Source: Plasmodium coatneyi
Lineage: Eukaryota; Apicomplexa; Aconoidasida; Haemosporida; Plasmodiidae
Direction: 5' to 3'
Assembly (NCBI RefSeq): GCF_001680005.1
Contig: NC_033561.1
Span: forward strand, 992,001 to 1,056,000
Length of the DNA stretch: 64,000 bases
Shown piece by piece: positions 22,886-35,095 of this stretch. The first letter of the stretch is position 1. Each line of letters starts with the position of its first letter. The notes beneath the pieces are model-generated. The model saw nothing but the letters and a program-made list of their open reading frames with translations, was not told the DNA's origin and ran no database searches. The translations under genes were made by a program, and so were the position numbers.

Positions 22886-23931
22886 ATGGGGCTGTTCGTG
22901 AGCAGATTATTCAATCGTCTCTTTCAGAAAAAGGACGTGCGGATTTTGATGGTCGGGTTGGACGCAGCAGGGAAGACGACCATTCTGTATAAAGTCAAGT
23001 TGGGTGAGGTGGTCACGACAATTCCGACGATAGGTAGGTCAACCAACTGGGTGGCTAATTAAGCGGTCGACTTTCCTGCCATCCGCTTGCATAGCTCCGT
23101 TCTGTCCTCACATTCCATCGTCACTTCCGTTCGCGCAGGCTTCAACGTCGAAACAGTGGAGTTTCGGAACATCTCCTTTACCGTGTGGGACGTCGGAGGA
23201 CAAGATAAGGTACATTTTTGCTGACACCAGACTGGTTTTGTTTATCCTCCAGTGCGTTTGTAGGTGCACGAAGTTATAAATCGCCTGTCCGCATCCACCT
23301 GGTGATTCTATTTTTCCCCCCTGTGCAGATAAGACCCTTGTGGAGACACTACTATTCCAACACGGATGGATTAATTTTCGTCGTGGACAGCAATGACCGG
23401 GAGAGAATTGACGACGGTAAGTTTGGGCGCACCCAATCGCGTGCAGAGGAGTGTATCACCTACTTGGCATAAATCCATTTGCCCCTTTTTTTGTGAACAG
23501 TTGCTTCATCCCCCTTATTCCTCTACTTTAACTTTCCCCCACCCCCGCAGCGAGAGAAGAATTACACAGGATGATCAACGAGGAAGAGCTGAAGGACGCC
23601 ATAATCCTGGTATTTGCGAACAAGCAGGATCTGCCAAATGCCATGTCTGCAGCTGAAGTGACGGAAAAGCTGCACCTTAACACGATCAGGGAGAGAAACT
23701 GGTACGTCAGCAACTGAAAGCGTCCTGTGTGTACGGTTGGGAGAGGTTGCCGGGACGCCACCAGAACGGACCTTATAGCAGATTTACGCATTGCATACCT
23801 ACGCATTTTGCTAACCTGCTTGCCCTTTTTCCCCCCCTTGCAGGTTCATTCAATCTACATGCGCAACCAGGGGCGATGGACTCTACGAGGGATTCGATTG
23901 GCTCACCACTCATTTAAATAATTCAAAGTGA
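22886..23931 (+). CDS. ARF1: ADP-ribosylation factor 1 (ARF1) small GTPase
   Basis: Five exons, 22886-23033, 23139-23209, 23329-23416, 23551-23701 and 23844-23931, encode 181 residues, exactly the family length. Gly2 in MGLFVSRLF is the N-myristoylation site. The GTP-binding motifs are all present: P-loop GLDAAGKT (24-31), switch I around TIGFNVE, switch II WDVGGQDK, NKQDLPNA for guanine specificity, and CATRGDGLYEG. Helix interswitch residues IRPLWRHYY are also conserved. ARF1 recruits coat proteins and lipid enzymes to Golgi membranes. The C-terminus HLNNSK matches other ARF1 proteins. This is the last conserved gene before the KIR island, and it converges on KIR1. Confidence 0.98.
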
Positions 23932-23958
23932 AGAACCGTTGGAATGACCCAGCTTTGT

Positions 23959-23992
<34 letters not shown>

Positions 23993-24788
23993 CTTAACAA
24001 AGGGGAAACCCTTCTCGTTTTTGCGTCCTCTACCTGCATACCGTTCATGCGGGAGGTTACTGATCCCCCTTTGCGAATGTCCACAGGGAGGATGTCGCGA
24101 AGGAACATTTCGTGGGAGACCCTTCGTCCATTGTGAAGAGAATGCGAAAAAAGAAAAAAAAAAAAAAAAAAAACATAAAAAAAGCCAAATGAAGAGGCGA
24201 ACCGAGCAAAGCTGAGTCGGAGGAACGATCTGTGAGGCAACAGAATTGATCACGTATGTATGCACAACACACATTTTTAATTTTTTGAATATTTAAAGCC
24301 AGTCGTGGTAGAAGGCTCCTTGTTGAATTCGCCCTACTGTGGTGTAGGAGTTAGCTGTGCCGAGGCGGAATGTGCGCATTACAGCGTTAGACTGAACGCG
24401 CGAATATGTGAACGTCCAACTGTACATCCGTCCCACCGTCAGTACGTTATACGCATGTAACTATGCACATGTGTGTTAAACCCTAAAACTGCCCGTCGTC
24501 ATGCCCCCCTGTTTTTTTTTTTTTTTCCCCATTTTCATATGTTCATTCCTAGTTTCCCCATTTTGTTGACGTACACATACAAAACTTTCCCTGCGCAGCT
24601 GCGTGTCGAACTACCAGTGCGTGTCCCGAACCTTACATGCCGCCACGTGATTACCAAAGAGATGTATGCAAGTGGGTCTGCATGCGTGCCTAAATTACGT
24701 ACCTGCGAAATGTACACCTCTATAGATATGACCATCTGCACCTCTGTTTATATTTTCATCTATCCTTTGTACGCGCGTATATATCTGC

Positions 24789-24835
<47 letters not shown>

Positions 24836-24940
24836 TTTCTTATGCGTATCACAAAACAGAATTAAAAAAAAGAAAAAAAAAAAAGAAGGAAAAACTAACA
24901 CAAACCTGCACAACAGTCACATTCGCATAGGGAAGAAAAG
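23932..24940. other. Intergenic region, transition to the KIR island
   Basis: Downstream of ARF1. Poly(dT) at about 23960-23989, poly(dA) at about 24154-24172, T-runs at about 24511-24526 and 24800-24821, and a short (GT)n run near 24823-24835. No gene is supportable. Base composition falls towards AT from here rightwards. Confidence 0.5.
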
Positions 24941-24944
24941 GAAA

Positions 24945-25090
24945 GAAACGAAAAGTACTGATCTTTTCATAAAAGTATCTGTATGTAAAAAGAGGGAGGA
25001 AAGATATTATTATGTTAAAGTAAAAAAAATTACCAAGTGGAAAATGTTGTAAGGAAAATAAATGAACACTTCCGTACAATGCGGAAAGGA
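24945..25090 (-). repeat. Island-boundary repeat, left copy
   Basis: About 145 bp closely matching the reverse complement of 61969-62107. Shared landmarks include CTTTTCATAAAAGTATCTGT, GATATTATTATG, and ACTTCCGTACAATGCGGAAA. It lies downstream of the 3' end of the outermost minus-strand KIR gene, as its partner does on the right. Confidence 0.8.
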
Positions 25091-25145
25091 AAGAAAAGAA
25101 AAAAAAAGAAAAGCAAAAGGGAAAAATGTCATCCTCCTCCAGCAC

Positions 25146-25200
25146 AGTATGAATGCTGCGGTTATTTATTGTTCCTTCCTTCCTCCAGGGGAAGGGAAGC
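25146..25200 (-). promoter_or_regulatory. KIR1 3' element: GC-rich hairpin plus conserved motif
   Basis: About 62 nt after the KIR1 stop codon, a hairpin (arms CCTTCC and GGAAGG) is followed in the sense direction by AATAAATAACCGC and CATACTGTGC. This is the diverged KIR1 copy of the element shared by most KIR genes here. Confidence 0.65.
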
Positions 25201-25261
25201 TTTTCCTTCCCTTCCCCCCTTCCCTTCCCCCCCTTCCATTCCCCTTCTTCCCTTCCAGGTG

Positions 25262-26757
25262 TTACATGCGACCATAACCAACATTCGTTCTTTGATCATG
25301 ACCTGGTGTACTATTATTATTGGCATTTGTTCCTGCTCCAGCTCTTGTTCCTCTCTTGGGTGATCTATCATATATGGTAGACACTTCTGTGGAATCTGCT
25401 ATGGTTGAATCTGCTGTGGTGGAAGCTTCTGTGGAGACGTCCGTTAATGTGTCGAATTCATTCCTGGTGGATCCTCCTCTTCTTCTACTTCTGTTGCTCC
25501 TTCTTCCTCCATTTCCAGAAAAATTGTTACCAAACCAAGAAGACCATGGTTTATACTAAAAGAAAGAAAGGTTGTTAGATTGGTTGTTAGGGGTGTTATG
25601 GTGGGCGGAAGGAAGGTTGTTAGGGGTGGTAGAGTCGTGGAAAGAAGGTTGTTAGGTGTGGTGGGGTGGAAGGGAAGGTTGTTAGGGGTGTTTGGTGGAA
25701 GGATGGGTTGTTAGGGGTGGAAGGAAGGGATGGGATCTAAGGAAGGAGGGTCTAAGAAGGGAGGTCTATGGAATAAGTGTCGAAGGAGGGTCTAGGAAGG
25801 GAGATCTGAGGAGGAGGAAGGAAAGGGAAATAAGGGGTCTATGGAAGGATATACTGTTACTTATATTATTTCACTTTTAATTTTAAAATTTTGGATGCTC
25901 ACTTTGTATAATAAGTAAGGAAAGACTGTTAGTCCTAATGTGGTAAATATGGAGGAGACTGTTGCTTTGGTGGTGGCTTTAGTTAAGTCTTCTTTTGCTT
26001 TCGTTGCTAAGGATGCTGCCTGCTGGTACTGTGTTGTTAGTTCCTCCATCTGTTGGGTACATGCACTAAGTTGGTCTCCTTGAGCTTGTGATTCACATTT
26101 TTGTTGTAGCACTTTCACCATATCACAATATGCCCCATATTTACTATTGAAACCAGAACAATATTGACCACTAATATTAGTCCCACTCTTGCAGTCCTTA
26201 CGTACAGCCTCACATGCTGCATGAACTCCCTTCCGGTAACTGGACCATTCATGACTACAATTAGGATTATCTTCCTTTAAATTTTCCTCCACGGTATTAT
26301 AATTGTAGGAATAATCGAATACTGCTCTTCTTTGCTTGAAAATTTCTTTGTCAACTTGTTCACAAATAATTTTACATCCTTCTTTCTCATATGTTTCTTT
26401 TATTTTTAAACAAATCATATATAGGATGCCCTTGAAACTTGGGATATCTATGGCACTCCCAGATAATGTATGTCCTACCGAGTAGTACAGAAATTGACAG
26501 GGCTTCCAGTCTAATTCATCTTGTTGTTTCATTTTAGGTGCACAGCATACCGATTTCATAGTTTCATCTTTATTAACCCCTTTATTTATATATGGTGTCA
26601 GAACCCCATCTATATTAGTCTTACAGTCTGTTATGCAGTTCTCAGTGTTCCCTCTTCCTCTGTCGAATATACCATAGAAATCTATATAGGAAGGTAAACT
26701 ATTTGGATCCAGTTTCTGTAAATACATAGTTCGTAGGGAAGTGGAATATATACATAT

Positions 26758-26802
<45 letters not shown>

Positions 26803-26897
26803 TATATATATGCAATATTACACGCACATTGTGTAATTATCTATGTTGCATGCGAAGAAGCAACGCTCAATATTATTTCCTTTACCGTTTCTGACAT
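25262..26897 (-). CDS. KIR1: KIR variant surface antigen, single ectodomain
   Basis: Exons 26897-26886, 26715-25903 and 25555-25262 encode 372 residues, all junctions phase 0. Exon 1 is only MSET. Exon 2 begins KLDPNSLPSYIDFYGIFD and carries a Cys-rich ectodomain; the usual YYW(L/V)G(D/E) core of the family is altered to YYSVGHTLSG. The exon ends in a helix (SSIFTTLGLTVFPYLLYK). The last exon starts YKPWSSWFG and encodes a basic, then Ser/Thr/acidic tail ending GYGRM. KIR proteins are Plasmodium pir-superfamily antigens placed at the infected red cell surface. Exon 1 has no signal peptide. The last intron contains a purine-rich (plus strand) satellite. Its first 90 or so bases are nearly identical to those of KIR7. 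It is the left-most KIR and head-to-head with KIR2. Confidence 0.92.
25560..25850 (-). repeat. KIR-intron satellite (KIR1)
   Basis: The last intron of KIR1 is filled with degenerate GGTTGTTAGGGGTGG and GGAAGGAGGGTCTAAGG units on the plus strand, so the KIR sense strand is C-rich. The same family recurs in the last introns of KIR2, KIR7, KIR9 and KIR11, and at 35760-36720. Confidence 0.8.
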
Positions 26898-28768
26898 TGT
26901 CTCTGTGTATATTCTTATGTGTATATAATAAATTTATGTTAAAGATTGTGTGTTGTTCTTTATATATATTTATACAGAATAAACATGTGAGAATGCTGTT
27001 CGTTGTAAAATTATGAATATGAAATAGGAAGATGAAATTTGTACTCTACCGACAACAGCACACACACTGCTCAAAACTTTTCAAGGAACAATGATAATAC
27101 ATTATACAAATATATATAAGATAATTATATGTACATATATAATTTAAGGTAAGAATATGAACGGGCGTACAAATGAATGAAGCCTCGAAAAAGGAAGTCG
27201 CATAATAAACAAAGAAGGGAAGGAAGGAAGAAACAAAACAGAGGAAGTTCTTCACTCATCTTTTAAACCATTTTAACCCTCCATAAAACTTCCACCCTCC
27301 TTCTAACACCCCCCTTACACCTAACCCCTAAACCCTGAATTTCACACCATTTTAAACCCACTTAATCTCCCGAACCCTCTTCAAATCGTATATAAATGAA
27401 AAAAAAAAAAAACAGAAGAAGAAAAAAGAAAGAAAAAAGAAGAAAAAAGAAGAAAAAAGAAGAAAAGGATACATTACTATGTAGAAGTATCACATTAACT
27501 AGAAAAGGGGAAGGAGTGAAGGTAGTCCAAATTAGGTAATGTGCACATCTTCTCCATGTGAATGATTATTGTTTATGGTGTATTTGTCAAAAGAAAAGGA
27601 GGAAGAAAAAAAGTTCAAAAAGTTTATTATTACTGAGTGTTCATAAAAGGAAAAAAAAAAAAAAAAGGGAGACGTGAGGTGTACCCATTAACATGTGCAA
27701 AAAAATCTATAATGTGCACCCCAAAGAAGAGGGAGCTCAAATTGTATACATAATATATGCACATTCCACCCAAATGACCTGTTTGTATCAATAATTATAA
27801 GGAAAAAAGATTAAAAAGAAGTAAAGGAAGAAAAAATATATATATATAAAAGAAAAGAGAAGGACATTTTATTACTACTGAGAAGTTATGAATAAAAAGG
27901 AAGGGGAAGGAGTGTATGTATGCAAAAAGAAATGTTATTATACAGGAATGTATGTGTACATTTCTCCACTTCACACAAATAACTCACATAATTCCTCTTT
28001 TATTCTATCATTTTCATTTCTTTCACTTAATTCATGAGTTCAAACTCACTACCTATTACATGTGGACAAGCATGTACACACATGTGATAAGGGAGGGGAG
28101 GGGGAGGAAGAAGTTGCATTCTAATATATATAGTTAATAACTGATGAGAAGCGCATGCCTAAATAATAATAATGGTGCCATGTTCTTCGAAGAACTATGC
28201 ACAACAACACAAATGCAAACATTCCACAATAGAGTACAGTTGTACAGTGAGTATATAAATAAAGGAACGTTGTGTGTAAAAAAAAAAGGAGGTGTATGTT
28301 TCCCTCTCCTCTTCTCTTTTTTTTCGTCCTCTACTTTGTTATACTGTTAATTTCAACATAGCGTTGTTTATATTTATGTATATTATAATTATATAACTGT
28401 ATATATATATACATGTGAACATATATATATATATTATATACATATATATATGTATGTATATGTAATGATTTGACGTACATACGTACACATATGTATGTGT
28501 AATGCGTGCTAGCACTACTACTACTATTATTATTCGGAAAAAATTAGAAGTGTAATATGTGTACGTATGGTTTTTCACACAGAGAATAAAAATTACAAAA
28601 ATTACAAAATTTTCAAAAATTTCAACATTCACATATACTCATCCATATTCATGAATAGTCATTGCTGAACTAGCACAAAATTTGTATTTCACTCTCTTTT
28701 GAATGTACTAATAGTTTTCAGAATAAGTTTATTATACACACACATATAGAAGCATATATATATTAACC
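26898..28768. other. Head-to-head KIR1/KIR2 intergenic region
   Basis: 1.9 kb, AT-rich. It contains a CCCTAAACCCTGAA telomere-like scrap near 27325-27365 and a block at about 27640-27970 that recurs between KIR8/9 and KIR10/11. Sense landmarks of that block are ATTAACATGTGCAAAA, ATAATGTGCACCC, TTTTATTACTACTGAGAA and ATGTTATTATACAGGAATGT. It is a likely bidirectional promoter. No coding sequence is supported. Confidence 0.65.
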
Positions 28769-30498
28769 ATGGCAACACCAGTAGACGTAATGAGGAATAT
28801 GCTGAAAGAGAAAGGAAGAGAAGGAAGGAGGAGGAGCTTCCTCCTCCTTTCTTCTTTTCCTTCTTTTCTTTCCCCTTTTTTTACACTACAAAAAAGCACA
28901 TAAAAGGGGAAGCACACACATATATAATATTCTGCATGCGTATTATAATATAATAAAATCGTAATGAAAAAAATCCACAAAGGAGGAAAATACATATGTA
29001 TATAGAAAAACGTACACACTTACACATATATTCCACTCCTCCCTCCTTCTTGCCACCTACATATTTTCAGCCGGAGAAGGAGGACACATTCCCTTCGCAT
29101 CAAAACTTTTACAAGGAATTCGACCGAACCAACAGGGAAGTAACTTGTACGGAGCCAAGTCTTTGCCACACAGAAATAACGAGTTATAATTTGGCAGGTA
29201 GGAAGCTTACGAGGTATGAAGGCCAAATTAGGAGTGCATTAGACTCTATATACAAAGAATACGGAACAAATAATAAACCATCCAAAAGTCAAGCGCGTCA
29301 TTTTTTTTATTATTGGATAGGGGATAGACGATCTAAGATTACAAAGGAAAGTAGCACTTTCGGACTTGACACACTTGTTCTTTGCAACAATATAAAGAGT
29401 TCGTGTGGGTCAGGACAATGTGAATTCCCCTGTGATAATCCAGACGAAGAACTCTTCAAGAGTAGAAAAAAAGTGTTCGACTTTTACTACGACTACAGTA
29501 GAATATGGGAAAATTTACTGAATGCTGAGTTCGACTGTGAAGGGAAGTGGTCGGGTTATTTAGATAAAGTTTCCTCTGCATGTGATGACGTGATTAAGGA
29601 TTGTACAGTTGGAGTGCATAACGGAGGTGATTACTGTAAACAATTCAGGAAGGAATATGGGGCATACTGTGAGGCGGCCAAACTGTCAAAACTGAAATGT
29701 GAATTAAAATCTGCGCAAGAAAATATAGCGCAGACAGAAAAAGCAGCACAATCCAAATTAAGCGATGCGATCAACCAAGCAAGTACCTCCTCTACCCTTT
29801 CTTCTGCTTTTGGTACCATAGCAGCATTAGAATTACCTGCACTCCTTTTCCTCGCATATAAGGTAAAATTACAATTATAGTAGCCAAATGTAAAAAATAG
29901 TATATTTCCCCTTCCTTCCACCAACCACCCCTAACAACCTTCCACCCTACCACCTAACAACCTTCCACCCTACCACCTAACAACCCACCTACCACCAACC
30001 CGCCTAACAACCCACCTACCATCCTAACAATCCACCTACCACCAACCCGCCTAACAACCCACCTACCATCCTAACAATCCACCTACCATCCTAACAATCC
30101 ACCTACCATCCTAACAATCCACCTACCATCCTAACAACCCACCTACCACCCTACCACCAAACAACCCACCTGACAACCTTCCTTCCACCAACCACCACAC
30201 TAACAACCTTCCTTCCATCACCCTTAACAACCTTCCTGCCCTTCAGTATAAACCATGGTCTTCTTGGTTTGGTAAGCACACTTCTGGAAATGGAGGAAGA
30301 AGAAGCAACAGAAGGAAGGGAAGATCCGCTGAGAGCACCTTTGATACGTTCACAGAGAACAGTTCAACATTCGATTCAACAGAATACTCCACAACATATA
30401 CTACACGACCGCCCACCAGGGAAGGAAGAGCAAATAATAATAATAGAACAGGACAGCAGCAGCAGCAAGGACAGAATATAAGTTACTATCGTATGTAA
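28769..30498 (+). CDS. KIR2: KIR variant surface antigen, single ectodomain
   Basis: Exon 1 starts at 28769 (MATPVD, to 28786, with donor GTAATG; a donor six bases earlier is possible). Exon 2 is 29071-29862 and exon 3 is 30247-30498, giving 353 residues. Exon 2 begins PEKEDTFPSHQNFYKEFD, almost the same as KIR11, has FFYYWIGDRRSKI at the family core and FDFYYDYSRI further on, and ends in the helix SSAFGTIAALELPALLFLAYK, which is nearly identical to KIR9. Exon 3 begins YKPWSSWFG and ends ISYYRM after a Ser/Thr/acidic run and a short poly-Gln (QQQQQ-like) stretch. Ectodomain cysteines follow the usual spacing. The gene reads as a mosaic of segments shared with different paralogues. Confidence 0.92.
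29925..30245 (+). repeat. KIR-intron satellite (KIR2)
   Basis: Tandem units of CCACCTACCATCCTAACAA type, 19-20 bp, repeated more than ten times with drift in the last intron of KIR2. It is C-rich on the KIR sense strand, the complement of the tract in the minus-strand KIR1 intron. Confidence 0.88.
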
Positions 30499-30523
30499 TA
30501 TTGAATAAGTGGACACCGAAAGG

Positions 30524-30566
30524 ACATAAAGAAACGCATAATTTATACAGTGTGTAAAGAACAAAA
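30524..30566 (+). promoter_or_regulatory. KIR2 3' motif (no hairpin)
   Basis: 26 nt after the stop codon, CATAAAGAAACGCATA is followed by TTATACAGTGTGTAAAGAAC. It matches the motif half of the KIR 3' element, but I see no GC-rich hairpin before it. Confidence 0.6.
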
Positions 30567-30839
30567 TAGCATTTTCCGCTTTTTCTTCTCTTTGCATTCC
30601 TTCCTTCCCTCATTTTCCGTTTTCCTTTTTGCTTTTTTTCCTTCCTTGTTTTTTTGTTCCTACTTTTTTTTTTTTCTTTTTTTTTTTTCTTTTTTTTTTT
30701 CCTTCTTTTTTTTCCTTCTTTTTTTTCCTTCTTTTTTTTTCCATGGGTGTGTGTTCGCAAAAAAAATATATGCGGTACAGTTCAACAGTTGTAAACAATT
30801 AGAGATTCGCACAAACACATGGTTCCTTCCCTTTATTTT

Positions 30840-31275
30840 TGGCTAATTTTTTCTGTGTGACAAATTTATATATTAGGGCATTTTTTTTTGGACAATTTTT
30901 CCGACATTTCTTTTTCACAACTTTTTCTGCGTAACAAATTTATATTAGGACATTTCTTTCTTTTTTGAAACAATTTTCTTTTTTTTTTGTGCAATGTTTT
31001 CTCTGTGTGACAAAATTTATATTAGGGCAACTCTTTTTTTTTCTGGACAATTTCTTTTTTTTTTTGCAATTTTTTCCTGTGACAAATTTATATTAGGGCA
31101 ATTTTTCTGACAACTTTTTTTTTTGCAATTTTTTCTGTGTGACTAAAATTTATAATAAGACATTTTTTTTCCTTTTCAGACAATTCTTTTTTTTTGGACA
31201 ATTTTTTTTTTTTTTCGCTATTTTTTCTGTGTGACAAAATTTATATTAGGGCCATTTTTTTTTTTTTTTGCCCTA
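30840..31275 (+). repeat. T-rich minisatellite downstream of KIR2
   Basis: About six units of 60-95 bp, each holding TTTTTTCTGTGTGACAAA, TTTATATTAGGGCA and a T-run with GGACAATTTT. It lies between the convergent 3' ends of KIR2 and KIR3. The rest of that 1.3 kb gap (30567-30839 and 31276-31730) is poly-pyrimidine or AT-rich spacer with no gene. Confidence 0.85.
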
Positions 31276-31729
31276 ATATTATACTTAGAATCGAATAAAA
31301 AAAGAAGGGAAGGAATGCACCTTCCCTTTCTCTTTTATGCAGGGACTTTTATTCCTACTTCATGTGAATTGCATCTAAAGGATGTGGATAACATAAAAAA
31401 GAAGGAGGCGCAAGAATCATCTCCGCGCACAATTTTTGAAACACACTTTTCAGATGTCCATAATTGGACATTAGGAAGGAGAGATTTATTAAGATAAAAG
31501 AAATATTTATGCGCGAAAAAAAAAATTAAAATAAAAAATTTAATGAACATATATTTTGGATCTTCAGCAGAAAAGAATTTACCAACAAATCAAAATAAAA
31601 TAGGGAAAAAAATTTTTTCACTTCCACTTATATCAGGTACACATGAATATGTAAACACTTTCATACATTACAAAACGAAAAAAAAAAAAAAAAAAGGAAC
31701 ATATGGAAAAAAAGGTGTCATTCTGCTCT

Positions 31730-31790
31730 TTTCACTGTATGAGTTCTGCAGTTATTTATATGGCCCCCTCCCGAGACGGAGAAGGGGGAA
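31730..31790 (-). promoter_or_regulatory. KIR3 3' element: hairpin plus motif
   Basis: About 26 nt after the KIR3 stop codon, GC-rich arms (CCCCCTCCC with GGAGAAGGGGG) are followed in sense by TATAAATAACTGC and CATACAGTGAAAA. Confidence 0.65.
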
Positions 31791-31815
31791 GTAACATCAC
31801 ATTTAATGGTACAGA

Positions 31816-34108
31816 TCACATACGTTGATAAGGAATATTCTTCCTGTTTTCATTTCCTCTTCTATTGCTGTTATTGTTCCTTCCCCTTCTTCCAGATGGT
31901 GATGTTGACCCATCATATATAGAAGATTCTTCCCTAGAACCTATCGTCGAACCAAGTGTGGAGTATTCTGTTGTTAACGTGCCTTCTGTTAAGGTGTCGT
32001 TAAAGTCGTGTTCAATTGTTGTTGTTCTTTTCCTCCTCTTTGTGCTACTACCCCCAAAGGAGCTTTTTATCCCAGAGAATACATTGGTATACTGAAGAAA
32101 GGAAGGAGCGTAGGAATTTGTATTATATAAGTAGGGTGCAGTCTTATTTATGTGTATATTGTGTATATGTGTATGTATTGTGTGTTCTATGTATATAATG
32201 TGCATTAGTAATTATGTACTACTTACCTTGTACAAGAAGAAAGCAGCCGCCGGCAATCCTACTATAGGCAGTGTTGCAGGTACAATAGTGGAAAGTGCTG
32301 AGCCACCTCCTCCGGAAGCAAAACCACTGGTGGCTCCAGATGTTCCTTCTGCAGGAGGAGTTTCCTGTTGAGGTTGTTCATTACCTAAAAAGTGAATAAA
32401 AGGGAGGGGAAGGAAGTTCCGTATAGTCCATGATCATTGGACCTTGGAAATGTGTTGTGTGTTGCAACTCCTACCCACGGAGCAACAGCAGCACCGGAGC
32501 AGGAGCTTCCGCGGGCCCCTGTGCCGTGCTGCTCCTGCCCGGGATACGGAGTTACTTCCGTGTGCAGGCGTCGTCGTCTTACCTTCCAGTTTACAACTTA
32601 ACTTCAGGTCTTCCACATTCTTGATATCCCCATATAATTCTTTGAACTTCCTATAACACTCATTATTTTGTTTGTCCGTACACTTCCCCCTTACTTTTTG
32701 ATAGGCATCCTTTATACTTTCTAAATATGTGTGATATTCCTTGGTGCATTCCTTATTTCCATTTCCTAATTGTTCCTTTATTTTATTTTCGTCCTTCTTG
32801 AAATCTACCAATTTTTTCAGCGCTTTGAATGCTTCTCTATCATGAAGGTACATAAACTCACACCCATGTTGCGTTTTAGTTTGTTTCATTCTAGTGTAGC
32901 AGCTAGTTATAGCAGCAGTAAACGTGAAATCGTCCAATATACCTGATAACATATCCCCTACCCAATAATAAAAGTAATCACACCATTTCTTCCTTTGGAT
33001 CCTCCTATTTTTTATTTCATATATGTAGCATAATACTTTCATAATCTTCTCTACAGTAGTTGTATCATTAACAGGCCCTTCTATTCCTTCCTTCACATTA
33101 CTATTACAATGTGCATTCCCATAAGTCTTGGCCTTTTCACTCACCCTACTATACATCTTTATTGAGGGTAAGTGCTTTAAATGTTCGCCCTATATATGTA
33201 TTTAATAAAATATATATGTTCTTATATGTTCCTTATTTTTGAACTTATTATATTATGAACACAACACTGCATGTACATTACTAGGTTATTCATCCTAAAG
33301 TGGAGTGTTTACCGTCAGTGGTCCTGCTGTGGCTGCCATTGATTCAGGATCTGCTTCCGGCACTTCTCTACATGCTAATTCGTGTAGCAGTCGTTTCTTA
33401 GAGTTTCCGCTTCCTTCTCTGATTTCCTTACAATACCCATCATCCCTTTCCCCACAGATATCACATAACTTCGAATATGCTGACTCAGCGTCCCTCTGGA
33501 GTTTGGCGTAGTCTTGACTACCAGAATATGTCTTACAATTTGGGTACTTTGGTAGAGCACTGTTGTTATAATTATAATCAAATATTTCCTTACTCCGCTT
33601 GAAAATGTCTTCCCCCATACCGCTGTATACACTGCTATTCTCGAAGTTACAGTTCAATTCCTTCAATAAATTATAAACATTCGCGCTGACACTGTCAAAT
33701 GTTCGATGACCCAAATTTCTCCTTATTCTATCAATTATCCAATAGAATAAGAATCCACAGCGCTGTTCTGGGGATAATGTATTCCCTTCTTCTTCATGTA
33801 TGTTACATATGCCACGTTCAATTTTGTCCCTATGTGTTTTAATATATGGATAGGTAATCCATTTTTCCTTTATTCCTTTAATAGAATCACATTCAGAACT
33901 ACCTGTGTCCTCGTCGAGTGCTGCATATATCTCCGTGGAAGGTAATTCCTCTACTTCCTCGTCCTACAGACATAGTTGGTAATTAGGAAAATATATATAC
34001 TTCTCACATTTCCCTCTTACCATATACATTGAGTATTAAGTACATAATATTTATGTATACATTCTGAAGAATAGAACAAAGTTGTAGTACCTCCACCGTT
34101 CGTGTCAT
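31816..34108 (-). CDS. KIR3: KIR variant surface antigen with two ectodomains
   Basis: Exons 34108-34091, 33963-33313, 33189-32583, 32384-32227 and 32091-31816 give 569 residues with consistent phases. Exon 1 is MTRTVE. Domain A (217 residues) begins DEEVEELPSTEIYAALDE and has LFYWIIDRIRR and FDYNYNNSAL at the family positions. Domain B begins GEHLKHLPSIKMYSRVSE and has YFYYWVGDMLSGIL. A separate small exon encodes a Pro/Gly/Ser linker and the helix STIVPATLPIVGLPAAAFFLYK. The tail exon starts YTNVFSGIKSSFGG and ends PYQRM. The two domains are diverged, so the duplication is old. Reading domain A alone as a gene would be wrong: its frame runs straight into a good donor (ACG|GTAAAC) in phase with domain B. 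Head-to-head with KIR4. Confidence 0.88.
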
Positions 34109-35090
34109 TGTTTATGGGTATATTTTTCTTGTATATACTTTAAAAATTTATTTTAGAGGTGGCTCATATCTTCATATGTTGTGAACACACATATATGTGC
34201 GATAATTTTCGCTTGCTTGTTTCTGTGATGGTTTATTGAATATGGGAAGGGAAAAAAATAATGGAAGGGGAGAAAGTAATGAAGTTCTTACTTTTTCCCA
34301 ATAATATATATTTTTTAATTTTCGAAGCAATGATAACACATTATATACACATATGCATTGAGATCTTCACATGCATATATAATTTAAGAAAAAAGTACAA
34401 GTGAACGTACTGAAGTAATAGAATATGAGAAGAGGGAGAAAATTTTTCCATAGATCTTCTGCACACTCCTTATACTATTGAATTGTACCTGCTCATTCGT
34501 AATATCTTATCATTATATATATCCACTTGCTACTGTACACATGGAAAAACGCAAACTTCCTTCCTATTGAACAATTCTTTTTTCGCATATATTATTAATT
34601 TATGTTCCTTCACCCTATTAAAAAGGAATTATTAAGAATTATTAGTGCAAATAAATGTCCTATACAGGGAATACACTCCCCCCTTTGCCCCTCTCTGCTT
34701 TATGATTGATTAGTAGAGGCAATTTTTGTCCTTTACTTCCTTCAATTTATTATATGTGATATAAGTATATTCTAAGTAACCCATACGAACTGTATATTAT
34801 GATAAATGAGCTACGGGAGTTCTCGCTTCCACATTTAACATTATATTTCACACCTTCATGTACATCGTTCCTTCCTTTTGCTCTTTCTTGATAACTACAC
34901 TATAAATAATGTTCTCATGAAGAACATGTGTACGAAATATTACATAAACTTCCCCCATTCTTTTTTTTTAATGCATATTATATCCTACACAAAAATGTGC
35001 TCCTCCTTATACTTTACTACACATATATGGCTAAGCCGTGTTACGAAGATGAGTACGCTTTCGAGGGCCTAAAGAAAATCAAAAAATTGA
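34109..35090. other. KIR3 upstream spacer
   Basis: AT-rich spacer upstream of KIR3, with no supported gene. It resembles the 5' flanks of other KIR genes in composition and contains several ATATAT runs. Confidence 0.5.
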
Positions 35091-35095
35091 AGAGA

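Noticed and set aside
30550..30846. Poly-Phe/Ser and poly-Lys open frames downstream of KIR2
   Set aside because: They are translations of pyrimidine-rich spacer. Similar frames at 55824-56078 and 24473-24865 were rejected for the same reason.
33295..33714. A separate short KIR gene on the minus strand
   Set aside because: The frame extends upstream without a stop to an acceptor at 33964 and ends at a donor in phase with the next KIR domain, so it is domain A of KIR3.
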